Positions 13,960 through 27,000 of a stretch of DNA of 64,000 nucleotides are shown one piece after another (the stretch's first letter is position 1; every line of letters begins with the position of its first letter). The stretch is from Chamaecyparis obtusa. Its lineage: Eukaryota > Streptophyta > Pinopsida > Cupressales > Cupressaceae. The translations under genes were made by a program, and so were the position numbers. Location: assembly GCA_027943335.1 (NCBI GenBank), contig BSBK01001877.1:62001-126000 (forward strand), in the 5' to 3' direction. The notes below the pieces were generated by a model. It saw nothing but the letters and a program-made list of their open reading frames with translations, was not told the DNA's origin and did no database searches.

Positions 13960-14810
13960 TATGCATCACTTATCCATAGCTCCAGGTATAAAACCAGTCA
14001 AACAAAAATTGACGAAAATGCACCCTCACATAGCTCTTCTAGTAAAAGTAGAATTAGAAAAACTCCTCAATGTAGGATTCATCAGAGCTATTGATTATGT
14101 CAAATGGATTTCAAATATTGTACCAGTCTCCAAACATGACAAATCCATTCGAATCTACACAGACTTTAGAGATCTCAATAGAGCATGCCCAAAGGATGAT
14201 TTTCCACTCCCTAACATAGACATGCTAGTGGACATGACTGGGGGATATGAGATCTATTCCTTGATGGATGGTTTTTCTAGATATAACCAAATTAAGATAG
14301 CTCCTGAAGATTAGGAAAAGACAGCATTCACTTGCATGTGGGGTACCTATTGTTGGAATGTCATGCCTTTTGGACTAAAGAATGTAGCAGCTACCTACCA
14401 AAGAGCTATGACAACTATCTTTCATTACATGATGCATAAGAATATGGAAGATTATGTGGATGACACCTTGGCTAAAGCTAAAAAGAGAGACACACATTTG
14501 GATGATTTAGAAGTCATTCTAGATTGAATGGAACAGTTCCAACTCAAATTAAATCCAAAAAAGTGTGCATTTGGTGTTACCTCGGGAAAATCTCTAGGCT
14601 TCATTATTTCAGCAAAGGGCATAGAGGTAGATCCTGAAAAGGTCCAAGAGATCATGGATATGCCACCTCCCAAAAATGTCAGTCAAATGAGGAGTCTGCA
14701 AGGATGTCTTCAGTCTATAAGGAGGTTCATTTCCCAATTGGCAGATAGAGTTCAACCCTTCAATAAGAACCTACATAAAGGAGTCCAATGTGTCTAGAAT
14801 GAAGAATGTC
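13960..14810 (+). pseudogene. Gypsy reverse transcriptase domain
   Basis: It copies element RNA to DNA. Visible blocks are RIYTDFRDLNRACPKDDFPLP, SLMDGFSRYNQIKI, WNVMPFGLKNVAATYQRAM, and the catalytic DYVDDTLAKA with both aspartates present. Next come LNPKKCAFGVTSGK and the thumb-region QMRSLQGCLQSIRRFISQLAD. Stops at 14312, 14525 and 14795 break it. Confidence 0.93.
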
Positions 14811-14818
14811 AAAAGAGT

Positions 14819-15223
14819 ATGGACCAAATCAAGGAGTACTTGGAAAATCCTCCCATCTTAATGCCTCCTATCACAGGAAAACTGCTTATTTTGTATATCT
14901 CAGCAGTTGAATCTTCTTTGGGGGCATTGTTGGCTCAAATTGGTGAAAATGGGAAAGAAAGAGCCATATATTACATCAGCCGTACTCTTGTGTCATATGA
15001 GGTTAACTATACAAGTATTGAAAAGGCTTGTCTTGCACTGGTGTTCACTGCCCAAAAGTTGAGACACTACATGCTTGCACATATAGTGCACCTCATAGCT
15101 AAAATTGATCCTCTCAAGTATTTACTCACTAAGGCTTCTCTCATAGGAAGACTTGCTAAATGGATGATGATTCTTTCAAAATTTGACATCAAGTATGTTG
15201 AGCACAAGGCAATCAAAGGATAG
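14819..15223 (+). pseudogene. Gypsy RNase H domain, first copy
   Basis: Follows RT directly. Landmarks are DQIKEYLENPPILMPPI, SSLGALLAQ, ERAIYYISRTL, and EVNYTSIEKACLALVF through the AKWMMILSKFDIKY tail. This is the ordinary Ty3/gypsy RNase H, often degenerate in Tat elements because a second RNase H follows. A TAG at 15221 replaces a usual Gln in KGQAIADQLAD. Confidence 0.85.
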
Positions 15224-15289
15224 GCCATAGCCGATCAATTAGCTGACTTCCCTATTCAAGATAATGTGCCTATTCAAGTTAACTTTCCA

Positions 15290-15700
15290 GATGAGCACCT
15301 CATGTACATAACTGAGAGAACATGGAAGATGTTCTTTGATGGGTCTTTCATGCAAAATAGTTCAGGAGGTGGTGTGTTATTTATTTCTCCTCATGGGTAC
15401 ATGATTCCTAAGTCCTACAAGCTATTGTTCCCATGTACAAACAACATGCCCAAATATGAAGCCTTGATAAATGGACTAAAGTTGGCCATAGAATGGAGAA
15501 TCACTGAGTTACATATTTATGGGGATTCACAGCTAATAATCAACCAAGTTAATGAAGACTATCAAACAAAAGATGACAAACTAGTACCTTATAAGAAAAT
15601 GGTTGATTCATTGAGATGGTATTTCACATTTGTCACATTTTAGCAAATCCCTAGAACAAAAAATAAAGCAGTTGATGCCATGGCCACACTTGCTTCACTT
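15290..15700 (+). pseudogene. Gypsy second (archaeal-type) RNase H domain
   Basis: WKMFFDGSFMQNSSGGG, PKYEALINGLKLAIEW and IYGDSQLIINQVN carry the D-E-D set of an RNase HI fold different from the first copy. A second RNase H after the first is diagnostic for the Tat lineage. TAG at 15641 breaks it before the conserved DAMATLAS end. Confidence 0.87.
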
Positions 15701-15899
15701 CTCCAGTTAGAGCAGCATGAGTCCAGATTTGCATTCCTAGTGGAAGAGCTACATTATCCCATTTATGATTCCCAAGAAAGCCACATTATCTATACCCTTG
15801 TTGGCCATGAATCATCTCAATACAGTGTCATTTACTCATATCTCCATGATGGCATTATCCCTGATACCTTCAACCATTCTGAAAGAAGAAACCTTACCC

Positions 15900-17074
15900 A
15901 TAATGCCTCTCGCCATACGCTTATCTCTGGTGATTTGTATAGGAGGGGTCTAGATGGGACACTTCTTAGATGCCTAGAAAAGGAGGAATCTGATAAGGCG
16001 TTAGTTGACATTCACGAGGGTATCTGTGGGGGGCATTCCAATGGTCTTGCCATGGCCCAAAGGTTGCTTAGGGTAGGGTACTATTGGCCTACCATGTAGA
16101 TGGATGCAGAAGCTTTTGCCAAATCATGTGAAAAATGTCAGAAACATGGAAACCTTATACATGCTCTAGGTAGGGAGCTTATTCCTTATATATCTCATTG
16201 GCCATTTCAATGTTGGGCCTTTGACCTTGTTGGGAAAATTCATCCCAACTCATCAGGTGGACACAAATTTATCATCACTACTACTAACTACTTTACCAAA
16301 TGGGTAGAAGCTATCCCACTTTCTGTTACCTCGAGCAAGACAGCTTCTCTATTCATCCTCAACCATATCATCTGTCGATATGGAGTACCCTCTGAGATTA
16401 TCACTGACAATGGAGGTAAGTTTAAAAATAAGGATCTTAAGCAACTCTGCAAGAAATTCATGATAATATAGCATTGGTCCTCCATTTACTTCCCGCAAGG
16501 AAATGGTCAAGCAGAGGCTTCAAATAAAACCATTCTTAAAATCCTCCATAGAATAGTTCATAAGAATGGTAGAGATTGGCATCTACAACTAAATCTAGCC
16601 TTATGAGCTTATAGAATGAGTATTCATACTCCAACTGGGGATACTCCTTTTGCCCTTGCATATGGTGCTGAAGTAGTCTTACCTTTAGAGGTTGAGATCC
16701 CTTCACTTAGAGTCTCTCTCAAAGGTCTAGTTACAGATGAAAACTATCGCGCCATGAGATTGCAAGAGCTAGAACTTCTTGATGAGAAACGTAAAGCATC
16801 ATTTGATCACATGAGAGTTTACCAAAAGCACATGTCCAAAGCTTTCAACAAGAAGGTTCACGCTAGAGAATTCCAAGTAGGAGATCTTGTCCTATGTGAA
16901 AATCCTAAAAATCAATAGCAGAGAGAACAAAAGGGCAAATTTGAACCTAATTGGCTTGGACCCTATATCATTACAACAAATTTTGGGACAGGTGCTTATT
17001 TACTATCTACTGAAGAGGGAGAGCAGCTCCCTAATCCTATCAATGTCTTGCACCTAAAGAAGTTCTATCTATGA
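15900..17074 (+). pseudogene. Gypsy integrase domain
   Basis: It would insert the DNA copy. The HHCC zinc site is visible as HEGICGGH followed by CEKCQ. The catalytic D-D-E residues appear in CWAFDLVGK, IITDNGGKF and GQAEASNKTI. The C-terminal part has FQVGDLVL, LGPYIIT and the closing LHLKKFYL before the true stop at 17072. Stops at 16097, 16469, 16604 and 16916 interrupt it. Confidence 0.92.
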
Positions 17075-17410
17075 TGCCTATTCTATTTGGTGGCATCCTT
17101 TGTACATACTTATTGATCTTGAAAAAACCAAAAAAAATGATATATTGTCAAAATTCTAAAAATTGGAAAATGTCCTAAAAAAAAGAGCATCCTAGTGAAA
17201 ACCTAGCAATAGGCACTTTGATGTCTCATAAAAAAAAGAAAAAAAAAGCCAAAAATACAAAAAAATAGAAAAAGTGCCTTGGTGAAAACCTAGAACAGGT
17301 GCCTTGGTAGCAAAAATACAAATTTTTTTTTGAAAAAGTCAAAAAAATCTTCCAAGTGGTGAAAACCTGGAAACAAGCGCTACTTGTGGCCTTTGCATCC
17401 CTATTTCTTA
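17075..17410 (+). repeat. A-rich region with repeated GTGAAAACCTAG motif
   Basis: Downstream of pol. Poly-A runs alternate with GTGAAAACCTAGNA and GGTGCCTTGGT, roughly at 17197, 17282 and 17357. It is non-coding and its role is unknown. Confidence 0.6.
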
Positions 17411-17555
17411 GCATGTGTCCTCAACACTTTTCCTTCCTCCATCATACCTTGTCCTTATTGCCTTGGTTGGAATTGGTCTATGTCTTTGTCTAGGGGGGCA
17501 TAACTATGTTAGCTTTGGTCTCTTGGATGTGGTAGTCTTTAGGATACCTCGCAAA

Positions 17556-17640
17556 CGGTGTTTCTCAACACTCCCCAAATGTGTTTTTCAACACTCTCCC
17601 AACATCAAGTGTTTCTCAACACTTATCAGATGTCTTACCC
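17556..17640 (+). repeat. Three small consecutive hairpins, GTGTTTCTCAACAC type
   Basis: GTGTTTCTCAACACT, GTGTTTTTCAACACT and AGTGTTTCTCAACACT follow one another about 30 bases apart. Each can pair GTGTT with AACAC around a short loop. Confidence 0.6.
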
Positions 17641-18630
17641 ACAGTCTAGAATGATGCGATATTTCTCACCAACAGATATGATACTTAAAGTTTGACTCTA
17701 TGACCTACACACATGCACTTAAACACTTGACTCGATGAGACTTGATTGACTTTATTTCTTTATGTGTTGTCTATGATGATTTCTTTTATGAGTGTTCTCT
17801 CCTTATTAGCTCTCAATGATGCTAAGCTAGAAGACTGGGGGCATGAGGACATGTTTTATTTCTTTCTCTTCTTATGGGTATATCTTGTTAGTCCTTACTA
17901 TCATGAGCACTCGTGCTTGATCCACTTGACACTGAGGACCTACAAGGTATTATCCTTGACTTTTTTTCGTGAGTGCATGCTTATAGTCATCTTGACCTTC
18001 TTGTGTCTCGATATGAGCATAATCTTGCTATAACAAAATTAGGGAATCTCACTGCACTAGTCATCTTGACCTACATGTCTTTGGTGCCTAGGTGGGATCC
18101 CCACATGTCTATCTAATATAGATCATATTCATATACTCATAGCTATACTAGTGTGTATTGTATGATCTTGCGACACTACCAATAAAGCTCGATGATGATT
18201 ATTAGAGTCTAACAAATTTGTGACCTTGCAAGTAAACCACTCTTCATAGTAGCTTGCATTCTTAAGTTCATGTTAGTTTAGTTTTGCATCTTGCATATGG
18301 AGAGAGCTCTCCTTTCATCTTTTACGGACTTGTCAGTCAACTGCGCTCATCTTTCACTTCTTCTCGACCATGTCTTTTGCTCCTTGTCTTTCACATCACA
18401 TCCTATTCTTGTCATCATAAGGGGTTAATCTTATCTATCCAAAAGATCATTTTTAGAAACATGAGTTTATATCCTAACATGAGAATCAAACATACATCCA
18501 TGAGAGAGATTATACATGAGCATTTACAAACATTTCTAAACATACATTTGAGCAATATAACAAGACAATGAAACTGAAACATCCATCACAAGTGGGACAA
18601 GTACACAAGATACATCACAAATCTAGTAAA

Positions 18631-18757
<127 letters not shown>

Positions 18758-18949
18758 ATGATAAAACTATAATATGGGATCCAAAATTTGGATAATGTCC
18801 CAAGATATGACTCTATACATCTAATCCTAGACCTAAGTCTGACTATCCAGTACCATATCAGATCTTCCTACTCTCTCTGAGTAGAGTGTCACTCTCTACC
18901 CCTTAGGTATAGCTACTATATATAATCCATGGTAATATGCAGCTCATGT

Positions 18950-20590
18950 TTCCTCCCTCTGGATCTCTGTAGCATCGGCCTGTGCTGCCCTCTCCCGCTG
19001 ATCTATCTTGGCTTGTGCATCTGATAAATGTTGATCTCGCACGGCAATAGTGATCTTCAGCTACTGAATCTCAGCCTCTAAGGCCTACACTCTAGCTCTA
19101 AGATCCTCCCCTCCCCTCCCTGTAGGCTGATCCTGCCCTACATCCACCCAGCAGTGAACTGGTCTCACCTCTCTCTCATCCTCTCCCTCATCATTAGAAA
19201 CCTATCTCTGTGACCATCTTTGGCCACCTAATCTTGATCCCTGTCCTCTCTCTCTCATCCTCCCTCCCCTATCTCCTCTGTCTCCCCCATCCCCATCACT
19301 CCCATCACCACCCTATGCTGGTGGCTATGCATCTGGAACAATAAATCATGGAAATGGCTGTCTCTACCACTCTGCCCTATAGGCTGCATCTACACCTACA
19401 TTTTCCATATCGGGAAGGTAATCCCATGGCTCCGTATGTATACTTGTAGTCTCTTGTGCTACCTACTGGTAGTCCAACATCAATAGCCATCCCTACCCCT
19501 CCTCATCCCTGACCCTGGCATAGGTGGTCATCTCAACTACCACCCTCTACTGATGATCAAACTGCCTCCAGACTTGAGTAATCACAAACCTCTCAACTAT
19601 CTCAAAGTGGTGGCCTAATAGTGGCTGACTACATAGCATATATCCCAACTCACGATCCCTGTCACTCTACTGCTCACATGCCTAGTATGGCCTCCACTTG
19701 AAGGTTGTGAGCTCGATTAGCCTCCTATAATATGTTAGGTCACCACTATATATGGGGCTGTGAAATAAATCCCATGTACTTGTAGATATAGGGGCATCTC
19801 TACTCCCTCAACTGTACATGTGGTCGCAGTACAACAATGTGCTCCCAGGCCCATATCTGATCAAGAACGGCCCCGCATGCCCACGTCCTGCTGTCTCTAT
19901 ATACTATCTTGTGGAGCTCATGTTACATATCTGCCAGGATGGTTAGGCCCCATGCCATCTATCTAGGGTGTGCTATCAAATCTAAAACCAACCAAACCTA
20001 GCCTAAGGGGAACCCTCTCTGGCTCTTGTTAGTGATAAGGGCCTGTGCAACTATAGAACATACAATGCAGGCCACCAAGTAATCCCTGCCATACTCCTCA
20101 ATCAATCGATCCCAGCTAAGATGTTTATCAATAATGGTGATATCCTAGAATAGGTCCTAGATGGTCTGTCTCCCATCGGTCAGTGTCTGATCATAATATA
20201 CCTATGCCACCAAAAAGTCATGTCAGTTTTCATCATATGGAAACATTATACTAAAAGACCATCTATAAACATGATTATACTCATTGGATCCCCATGGCTA
20301 GATACCCACGGGATCTGATAGACATCCTCTAACATAATAGATGCCTCTCTAGTTGAAAAATGAAAGGTGTTGTGCCCACTGTGCCACCTCTTTGCCAGGG
20401 CTGTCAAAAAACCGTGATTTACCTGTATATGGGGCATATCCAACAGCAACCCAAACCCCATGTTGATCAAGTCATCCCTACCTGGATCATCTAGATCCCT
20501 GACACAGCATAGCCCGATCACTCTTGGGGCTTTGATAATCAGTGTCGATAGGTTCTCTTGTAAGCCATAAACCCAAACCAGATGTCAGAA
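18950..20590 (-). pseudogene. Antisense plant mobile domain (PMD) frame inside the gypsy element
   Basis: Read on the minus strand, the first part (20521-20246) gives LDDPGRDDLINMGFGLLL, then FLTALAKRWHSGHNTFHF and LEDVYQIPWVSSHGDPM, the standard opening of the plant mobile domain (PF10536). Further on, near 19860-19830, WAWEHIVVLRP is the PMD core, in a different frame. A Gly/Arg/Asp-rich linker follows (19350-19130), then a coiled-coil-like tail near 19060-18960 (DAQAKIDQRERAAQADATE). Stops and at least one frameshift break it. Extra antisense ORFs downstream of pol are known from Tat-lineage elements. Whether their proteins help the element is not established here. Confidence 0.75.
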
Positions 20591-20689
20591 CATATCATGA
20601 TGGATGACTAAAATTAGTTCAAAGAATATTAAACACAAAAATTGTCTAGACCCATATTATATTATTCAAATTCAAAGCATGTGATATTT

Positions 20690-20930
20690 CTTATTACACT
20701 GATGTGATACTATTTTTTGATATTGTATCGTGCGATACTTTTCTCAATAGCAGGGTGATACTCTTTTCCTGTATGATAGTTCACACAAGATCACACGATG
20801 TTTGGTCCAGTATTGTGCGATATTGGATTGAATTGTTGTGCGACACTTTGTGGACCCGCGAACTATCGCATGATATAGAATATCAAAGGCATGCTATACT
20901 TAACAACTATCATACGATGTATTGCTAAGC
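20690..20930 (+). repeat. 3' cluster of TATCGCAC / GTGCGATA motifs
   Basis: About ten variants in 240 bases, such as ATCGTGCGATAC, ATTGTGCGATAT, TTGTGCGACAC and CTATCGCATGATA. The same motif clusters in the 5' leader, so it brackets the coding region. Confidence 0.6.
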
Positions 20931-21902
20931 TAAAATTTGAAATATTTTAAAAATGTTTTAAAATGCAACAAATAGCTCATAAATGACTCAAAAGGTGAGT
21001 TTTTCTGAAAACTTACTGGGGCACCATAGTGAGGAGGCTGGTTATGCAATTGACCACACTTGAATCGATGTCTATGGACTAGAATCACTACCTACCAAAC
21101 CATATTCTCTATCTGAGCTTTCAAAATTCTCAAAACTCGAATAAGACAAATGATTATGAAAATGACCTTTTTATCCCTTATATAACATTTTAACTTTTTG
21201 ACCTAATTTTTTGAACTCCTCAAAATTTCATGAAAATTGCACCCCTAGCTAATGTCGACATCTTGGATCCATTTTTGGGATCAAAATCAAAATTTGAGTT
21301 CATCTTGATGGTCAAAATTGCATTTCCAAATTTCTCCTTCTTCTGCGTAGTTGGCTGACCGTTTGAGGCCTGATCCTTCAATCTTCGCTGGGGCATCTTC
21401 ATTTCTTCATCCTCATCTCTTCCAAACTTCTAGTCTTCCATTCATCCCCGTCATCTTCATCTCTCTGAGGTTTGATTTCATTTTTATCCTATATCTTTCT
21501 CAGTCAAACCTAGTCAAACTAGGGCATATCTTCACTGCTTGATGCTTATTCTGTTATCTTTCATCTTCGATTATGACTTCTAGTGATTTGATCAAATTTA
21601 TCAATTTTTTTTTTCCCTCTACTCGATTTCAATTCTGATCTCGACGGGGTAGTACCTATCAAACTTCAATCTTGATTCAACTTTATCAATCGAACCTTGA
21701 GATTCTTATCTCTTATCTGAGACTTGACAATTACCCATTTACAGGGGTGTTGGCCTTGTCTTTCTCAATCAAGTGTATCTTTGTCCTGATGTGTTCCCAT
21801 CCATCGAACACACATCTGGGTTGTTTTGTGATCCCAAATCGATCTCACACTTCAACTTCATTCTTTGACTACATGTGTTCCCATAAAGATCACACATTAG
21901 TC

Positions 21903-21915
21903 AAAGAGGGGCAAA
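21903..21915 (+). other. Gypsy polypurine tract
   Basis: AAAGAGGGGCAAA ends at the base before the right LTR, the expected position for the plus-strand primer. Confidence 0.8.
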
Positions 21916-22838
21916 TGTATGCACCCTAAAATGGTCGCCTAGACTTTGGGTCCCATTATTCAATTTATCAAATGATAAACCAATTTATCAAATTTCCTGA
22001 ATCAATATTTTTAAAATTAAATCAATATCCTTGATCAAATCCTAATTCTATCATTTATTTGATTATATTCTATGGATTAATCATTTTATCCTAAGTCTTC
22101 ATTTAATTGAAAGGAATTCCCTCTCCTTTTATTAATTAAAAAGTCCCCACTTAGCTCTTATCCTAAGTTGCACAAATAAAGCATTATTCCTATTTTATAA
22201 AAAGAAGAAAAAGGCCTTTTTTTGTCTCACATGGGGCACGAAAGTCAACACTTTTTTCTCATTGGAGGAGACTTGTGCACATGGATTGATCCCACTTTCA
22301 AACTCCACCCTTGATCAACTATTTTGCCTCTTAATCTCCATCGTCCATTATTTCTCACTTTCTATAAAAGAAGGGCTCTTTTCTCATTTTAGGATCCCGC
22401 TTTTGAATACTAATCTTATGTTGCAGATTTTCTTGGAGATTTTAGAGCTTTGAAGATCTTTTTGTTCTTATTCTTCTTTGTTGCATCATAGCTTAGTTTC
22501 ATTGCATTTCTAGTTTAGCTCACATAGCTTAATTAGTAAGGACTTGTAATACTTTCATTTTCCTTTCATAGCTTACTTGCATTCTCATATTAGCATAGTT
22601 TGCATTGCATTCTCATTCAAAGATCCATGAAGATATTGGCATTCGTGCCCTTGTCTCATTGAATCTCCCATTGTGTGGTTTACTAGCAAGGTTCTATGCT
22701 TCATAGCTCTAGCTGAGAGCTTCATAAACACCCTTGTGACTCCATGCTTAGGGAGCTCTAGGTTGCTTTCTCAAGGTCTTCAATCTATGGATTCTCTTGG
22801 AAGTAATGACTTAGAGAAGTGCACAATTTGAGTGTACA
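21916..22838 (+). repeat. Gypsy right LTR
   Basis: 923 bp with the same ends as the left LTR. TATA box at 22363-22370. Small indels and scattered substitutions relative to the left LTR show moderate age. Confidence 0.9.
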
Positions 22839-24085
22839 CAAGAGACTTAGTAGAAGTTCTCTTTTCTAAAACTTTTTTCTATAAAAATTTAAAATTCATT
22901 AGATGGAAGCCTGATTTCAAAAATAGAAAATGCCATGAAATAAACCAACTTAAATAGGTCTTTCTTAAAAACTACCCAGTTGAATTAATGCATCGTAGCA
23001 TATTAAGAAGGATTGGTAAATAATTTGGTATAGTATTTGGTTTTGAACACTACAATATGATAGATTCAGATGTTAAATTAATCATGGATATAATGTTCCT
23101 AGTGAGTTAAAGCCAATCAAAATTGTAACAAACCATTTCATATATGAACTACAACAGAACTTTAGAAAAGTGCCATTGGAAGATTTGATATCTTCACATG
23201 AGACCCCAATGATGATTTTGAGGGACACCACCATATGACCAACCTCCATGATCTTTTGACAAACTTCATAAACCCTCAGCTCCCTAATGCACCAGTTAGG
23301 TATATCCTTTCTCTCTAATGCTTCCTCCTCTTCTAATTGCAATAGTCCCTCTCCATCCATCACATCCAACCATGTTACCCCTCCATCTCCCTTTAATCAA
23401 AAGTCTAATAATTAACCCACACCCACACATCAACAACCACCATCCCCTAAAGAGGAATAAGCAAGACAGGAACGAGATGAGGCACTAGTGTCACAAAATT
23501 AACCCTAAATGCAGCCCCAAAATAGAGAAACCCACCCCCTATCCCAAGCAGCATTAGAACCCCTCATTGACCTCAATATGGAGCCTTTTGTTGTTGATCC
23601 CCAACAACCTCATGCATCTCCCTTACCTTCAACCATCTTGGATCTAGTGCCATCCTTCAACATGTAAATGATAGATCCATCTTCCAACGGTGTCCCTTCT
23701 ACTCAATCTAAAATTAATGCAATAGCTGAGGAAATTCTTAATGAAACTCTAGATAATTATTTATAAGACTTTACAAATATGGATTCTATTAATGCTAAAA
23801 GACAAATTTTAATTAGAAAAATTGAAGAACTTGATGTTGAGGAGTATGACCAACATATCTTAGAAGAAGAAATGGTGGAATTGAAGCCTTAGGAAGTAAT
23901 CCTGAACTTGGTTTAGCTATCTGTGAAGATGGCTTTACTGAGATTGACTGTGCAAAATATCCTAAAAGAGAGGCACAAAATCTCTAGCAGAGCTTAGAAT
24001 GAAAGATGCAAACAAGGCTAATTAAACTAAGATCATAGACTTATTTCATGTAGGGAGGGAGAAGGCCCCTCCCAAGGACCAATGA
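22839..24085 (+). pseudogene. LINE copy A ORF1, C-terminal part
   Basis: Resumes the DUF4283-like domain: LFSKTFFYKNLKFIRWKPDF, then LKNYPVELMHRSILRRIGK, parallel to FDWIPLFNPMYLKNF and NVPLELSSQDIFCNIGNKIG in copy D. A Pro/Ser/Thr-rich stretch (23290-23660) and an acidic helical part (near 23700-23880) follow. The frame ends KAPPKDQ with TGA at 24083-24085, overlapping the ORF2 ATG (24082) as ATGA, exactly as in copy D. Several stops and frameshifts break it. Confidence 0.65.
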
Positions 24086-27000
24086 AGGTCATTTCATGGA
24101 ATGTTAGGGGCTGTAATTCCTCTAACAAACAACATTTAATAAAATGTTGCATCAATAAATATAAACCTAATTTAATGCTCATACAAGAAGCCAAACTCAA
24201 TAATGATGATTTAACAATCCTCAACAAATTTTTTTTGACTCTTGGAGCTTTTTGGTGCTCCAACTGATGGGGCATTGGGTGGCTTGACTTTCATAGCTGA
24301 CCCAAGGAAAATCATATATACCCCCACCTTCATCAATAAACATTGGATGTATGGTACTATCAAGATTTTGAAATCCAATATGAACTTTAATATATTAAAT
24401 ATTTATGGACCAACTAATTACTTAGACAGATGGTTGATGTGGCTAGAAATTAATACATTCCTAAATTTCCACCTAGATGAAACCTTTATCATTGGTGGAG
24501 ATTTTAACACCATCCTAGACTCCTATAAGAAAAAAGAAGTTAGGCACAACAACTTAATGGATTTAAAGCCGAAAGAAGGTACGTTCACTTGCACTAACAT
24601 GAGACAAGGCAAGGAAAATATAGTTGAAAAACTTGATTGATTCCTTTTTTGAGGAAATTTACCAAGCTTGGACCCTTTTCCCTTAAAACTAAAATCCTAC
24701 CTTTCTCGGGATCTGACCACTTCCCAATATCACTAGACATCCTTAATGATTCTAGAACCCATGGCTCCCCCTTCAAATTTGAACAACTATGGTTCAAAAA
24801 TGAGAGACTATTATCACTAATACAACAGTGGTGGTAAAATTTTCAATTCAAGGGATCAAAACTATTCATCATTTCTAATAAGCTCAAGAAAATAAAGAGA
24901 AAACTAATCTCATGGAATAAAGAGTGGTTTGGTAACATCTTTGAGAGAAAAGCTAAAATTGAAACTGAACTCAAAAACTTGAATAAAGAAATCATAACGA
25001 ATGGAATCAATCAGGAAACATACCAAAAATAAAAACTTCTTAAAATTGACCCGAAGAATATCTTAACCAAAGAGGAACTCTTTTGGAGGCAAAAATCCAG
25101 AGAAATTTGGCTTAATGTAGGAGATAAAAACACTAGGTTTTTTCACAATAGCACCAATGCAAGAAGGAATATAAACAAAATAAATAAGATCACCAAAATA
25201 GATATAAAAATAATTGAGGAAACCAAGGCCATAGCTAAGGAATCTATTAAACACTTTAGCAATACCCTTAACAATACAAAATCCTCTGATCTTACCAACA
25301 AAAATACACTCCTTGAGAACATACCGATAATTATCAATCAAGACATTAATAGATCCCTAAAAGCTAAATTTACTGCGGAGGAAATTGGTAAGATTCTTAA
25401 AAAAATGCAGCCAGATAAAGTACCTGGCCTTGACGGCTTCCCAACTATGTTTTTCCAAAGATGCTGGGATTTTGTGGGCAATGAGGTTACTACAACCCTT
25501 GAAGGATTTAGAAACTTGGCTAAGCTTCTAAGAGAAATAAATAACACCTTCTTAGCCTTAATTCCAAAAAAAGATAAGATTGAAAGCTTTAATGATTGCA
25601 AACCCATAGCCCTTTGTAACACTGTATACAAGCTACTATCCAAGATCCTTGCCAACAAAATACATAAATTATACCACTAATCATAAGTGAGGAACAAACA
25701 GGTTTTTTTCAAGATACATCCATCTACGATGGAGTCATCATAGCCCAGGAAGCTATAGACTCAACCAAAATGAATAAAAAACCCAGTATGTTTATTAAAC
25801 TTGACATCAACAAAGCTTATGACAAGGTAGACAAGAGATTCCTTTGTAAAGTGCTTGAAAAATTTGGCTTTGATAAACAATGGATCAATTTGATTTTCGA
25901 ATGCGTCTCAACTCCCAAATTTTCTATCTTAGTAAATGATTGCCCCAAAGGCTTCTTTGAAGTGTCGACAGACATTCATCAAGGAGATCTTATTTCTCCA
26001 TTCCTCTTCATAATTATGGCGAGGCCTTGGGGAGGTCCATTACTAAGGCTTGGAGGGATAATAAGATTGAAGGTATTAAGGTCACCTCTAATGTGGAACC
26101 CATTATGCATCAATAATTTGTTCATGACACGATGCTATTTGGAAAAAGTTCACTACAAGAGGCACAAAACTTCAAGGAAATCCTACAATCCTATACTTAT
26201 GCTTTACGACAAGAAATCAACCAAGAAAAGTCTGAAATCTTCTTCCTATAGACTAACCCGACGTTGAAAACTGATATTTGCAATATCCTTAATTTTAGGA
26301 AAGGCTCACTCCCCTGCAAATACCTTGACCTAACTCTAGACAAGGGAAATAAAAATACCAATTCTTGGGACCCCATTATTTCAAATATTAGAAAACAGAC
26401 ATCATCATGGAATAGAAAATGGCTATCCTCAGCAAGAAGGTTGACAATGCTTAAGTCAATCCTTTCAACCATCTCTATCTACCAAATGGTTTGCTACCAT
26501 CTTCCCTCGAAAAGCAGTAAGGAAATTAAAAAACACTTAAAAAATTTATTTTGGCAAGGGACCGGTGACCAACATAAAATACCCTTAGTATCTTGGGATA
26601 CTCTTTTTACACCCATTGAATATGGGGGTTTAGGCTTCAAAAATACCAAAGAGAAAAGTAAAGCCCTTGTATCTAAACTAGTATGGAATCTCCTCAACAA
26701 ACCTAATCTAAAATGGGCTAAAATTCTTCGCTATAAATATCTTAATGGCAAAGATCCCATCATACTCTTCATAACTAAACATCCCTTGCATGGTTCATGT
26801 ATTTTTAATTTTATGATGGAATGTAAGAATACTATAGGCAATTTCCTATCTTCGAAAAATAATGATGGAAAAGAGGTACATTTTTGGAATGACTCTTGGG
26901 AAGGTCTACCTCCCATCTCAAGTATGCATAACTAGGGGAACACCATCCAAACCCTTAAACAATGTTGGGGCAAATATGTTTATGACTGCTTTATCCCTCC

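Larger units (their letters stand above)
9074..17074 (+). pseudogene. Gypsy gag-pol polyprotein frame, 18 nonsense codons, no frameshift
   Basis: A single reading frame runs from about 9074 to a genuine stop at 17072-17074 (FYL then TGA), about 2,665 codons. The domain order is gag, zinc-knuckle-like Cys/His, protease, RT, RNase H, second RNase H, integrase. It is broken only by nonsense codons, which start at 9263, 9455, 9629, 11150, 12707, 12863, 13229, 13490, 13598, 14312, 14525, 14795, 15221, 15641, 16097, 16469, 16604 and 16916: nine TAG, five TGA and four TAA. At many of them the lineage consensus residue is Gln, Arg or Trp, as expected for C-to-T or G-to-A change. The first ATG with strong gag similarity is at 9680, and the in-frame region upstream may be its N-terminus. 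The product cannot be made as it stands. Confidence 0.9.

Noticed and set aside
23082..23369. Minus-strand frame of 95 residues
   Set aside because: It overlaps the plus-strand LINE ORF1 remnant, which has clear parallels in copy D. The minus frame matches nothing I recognise.
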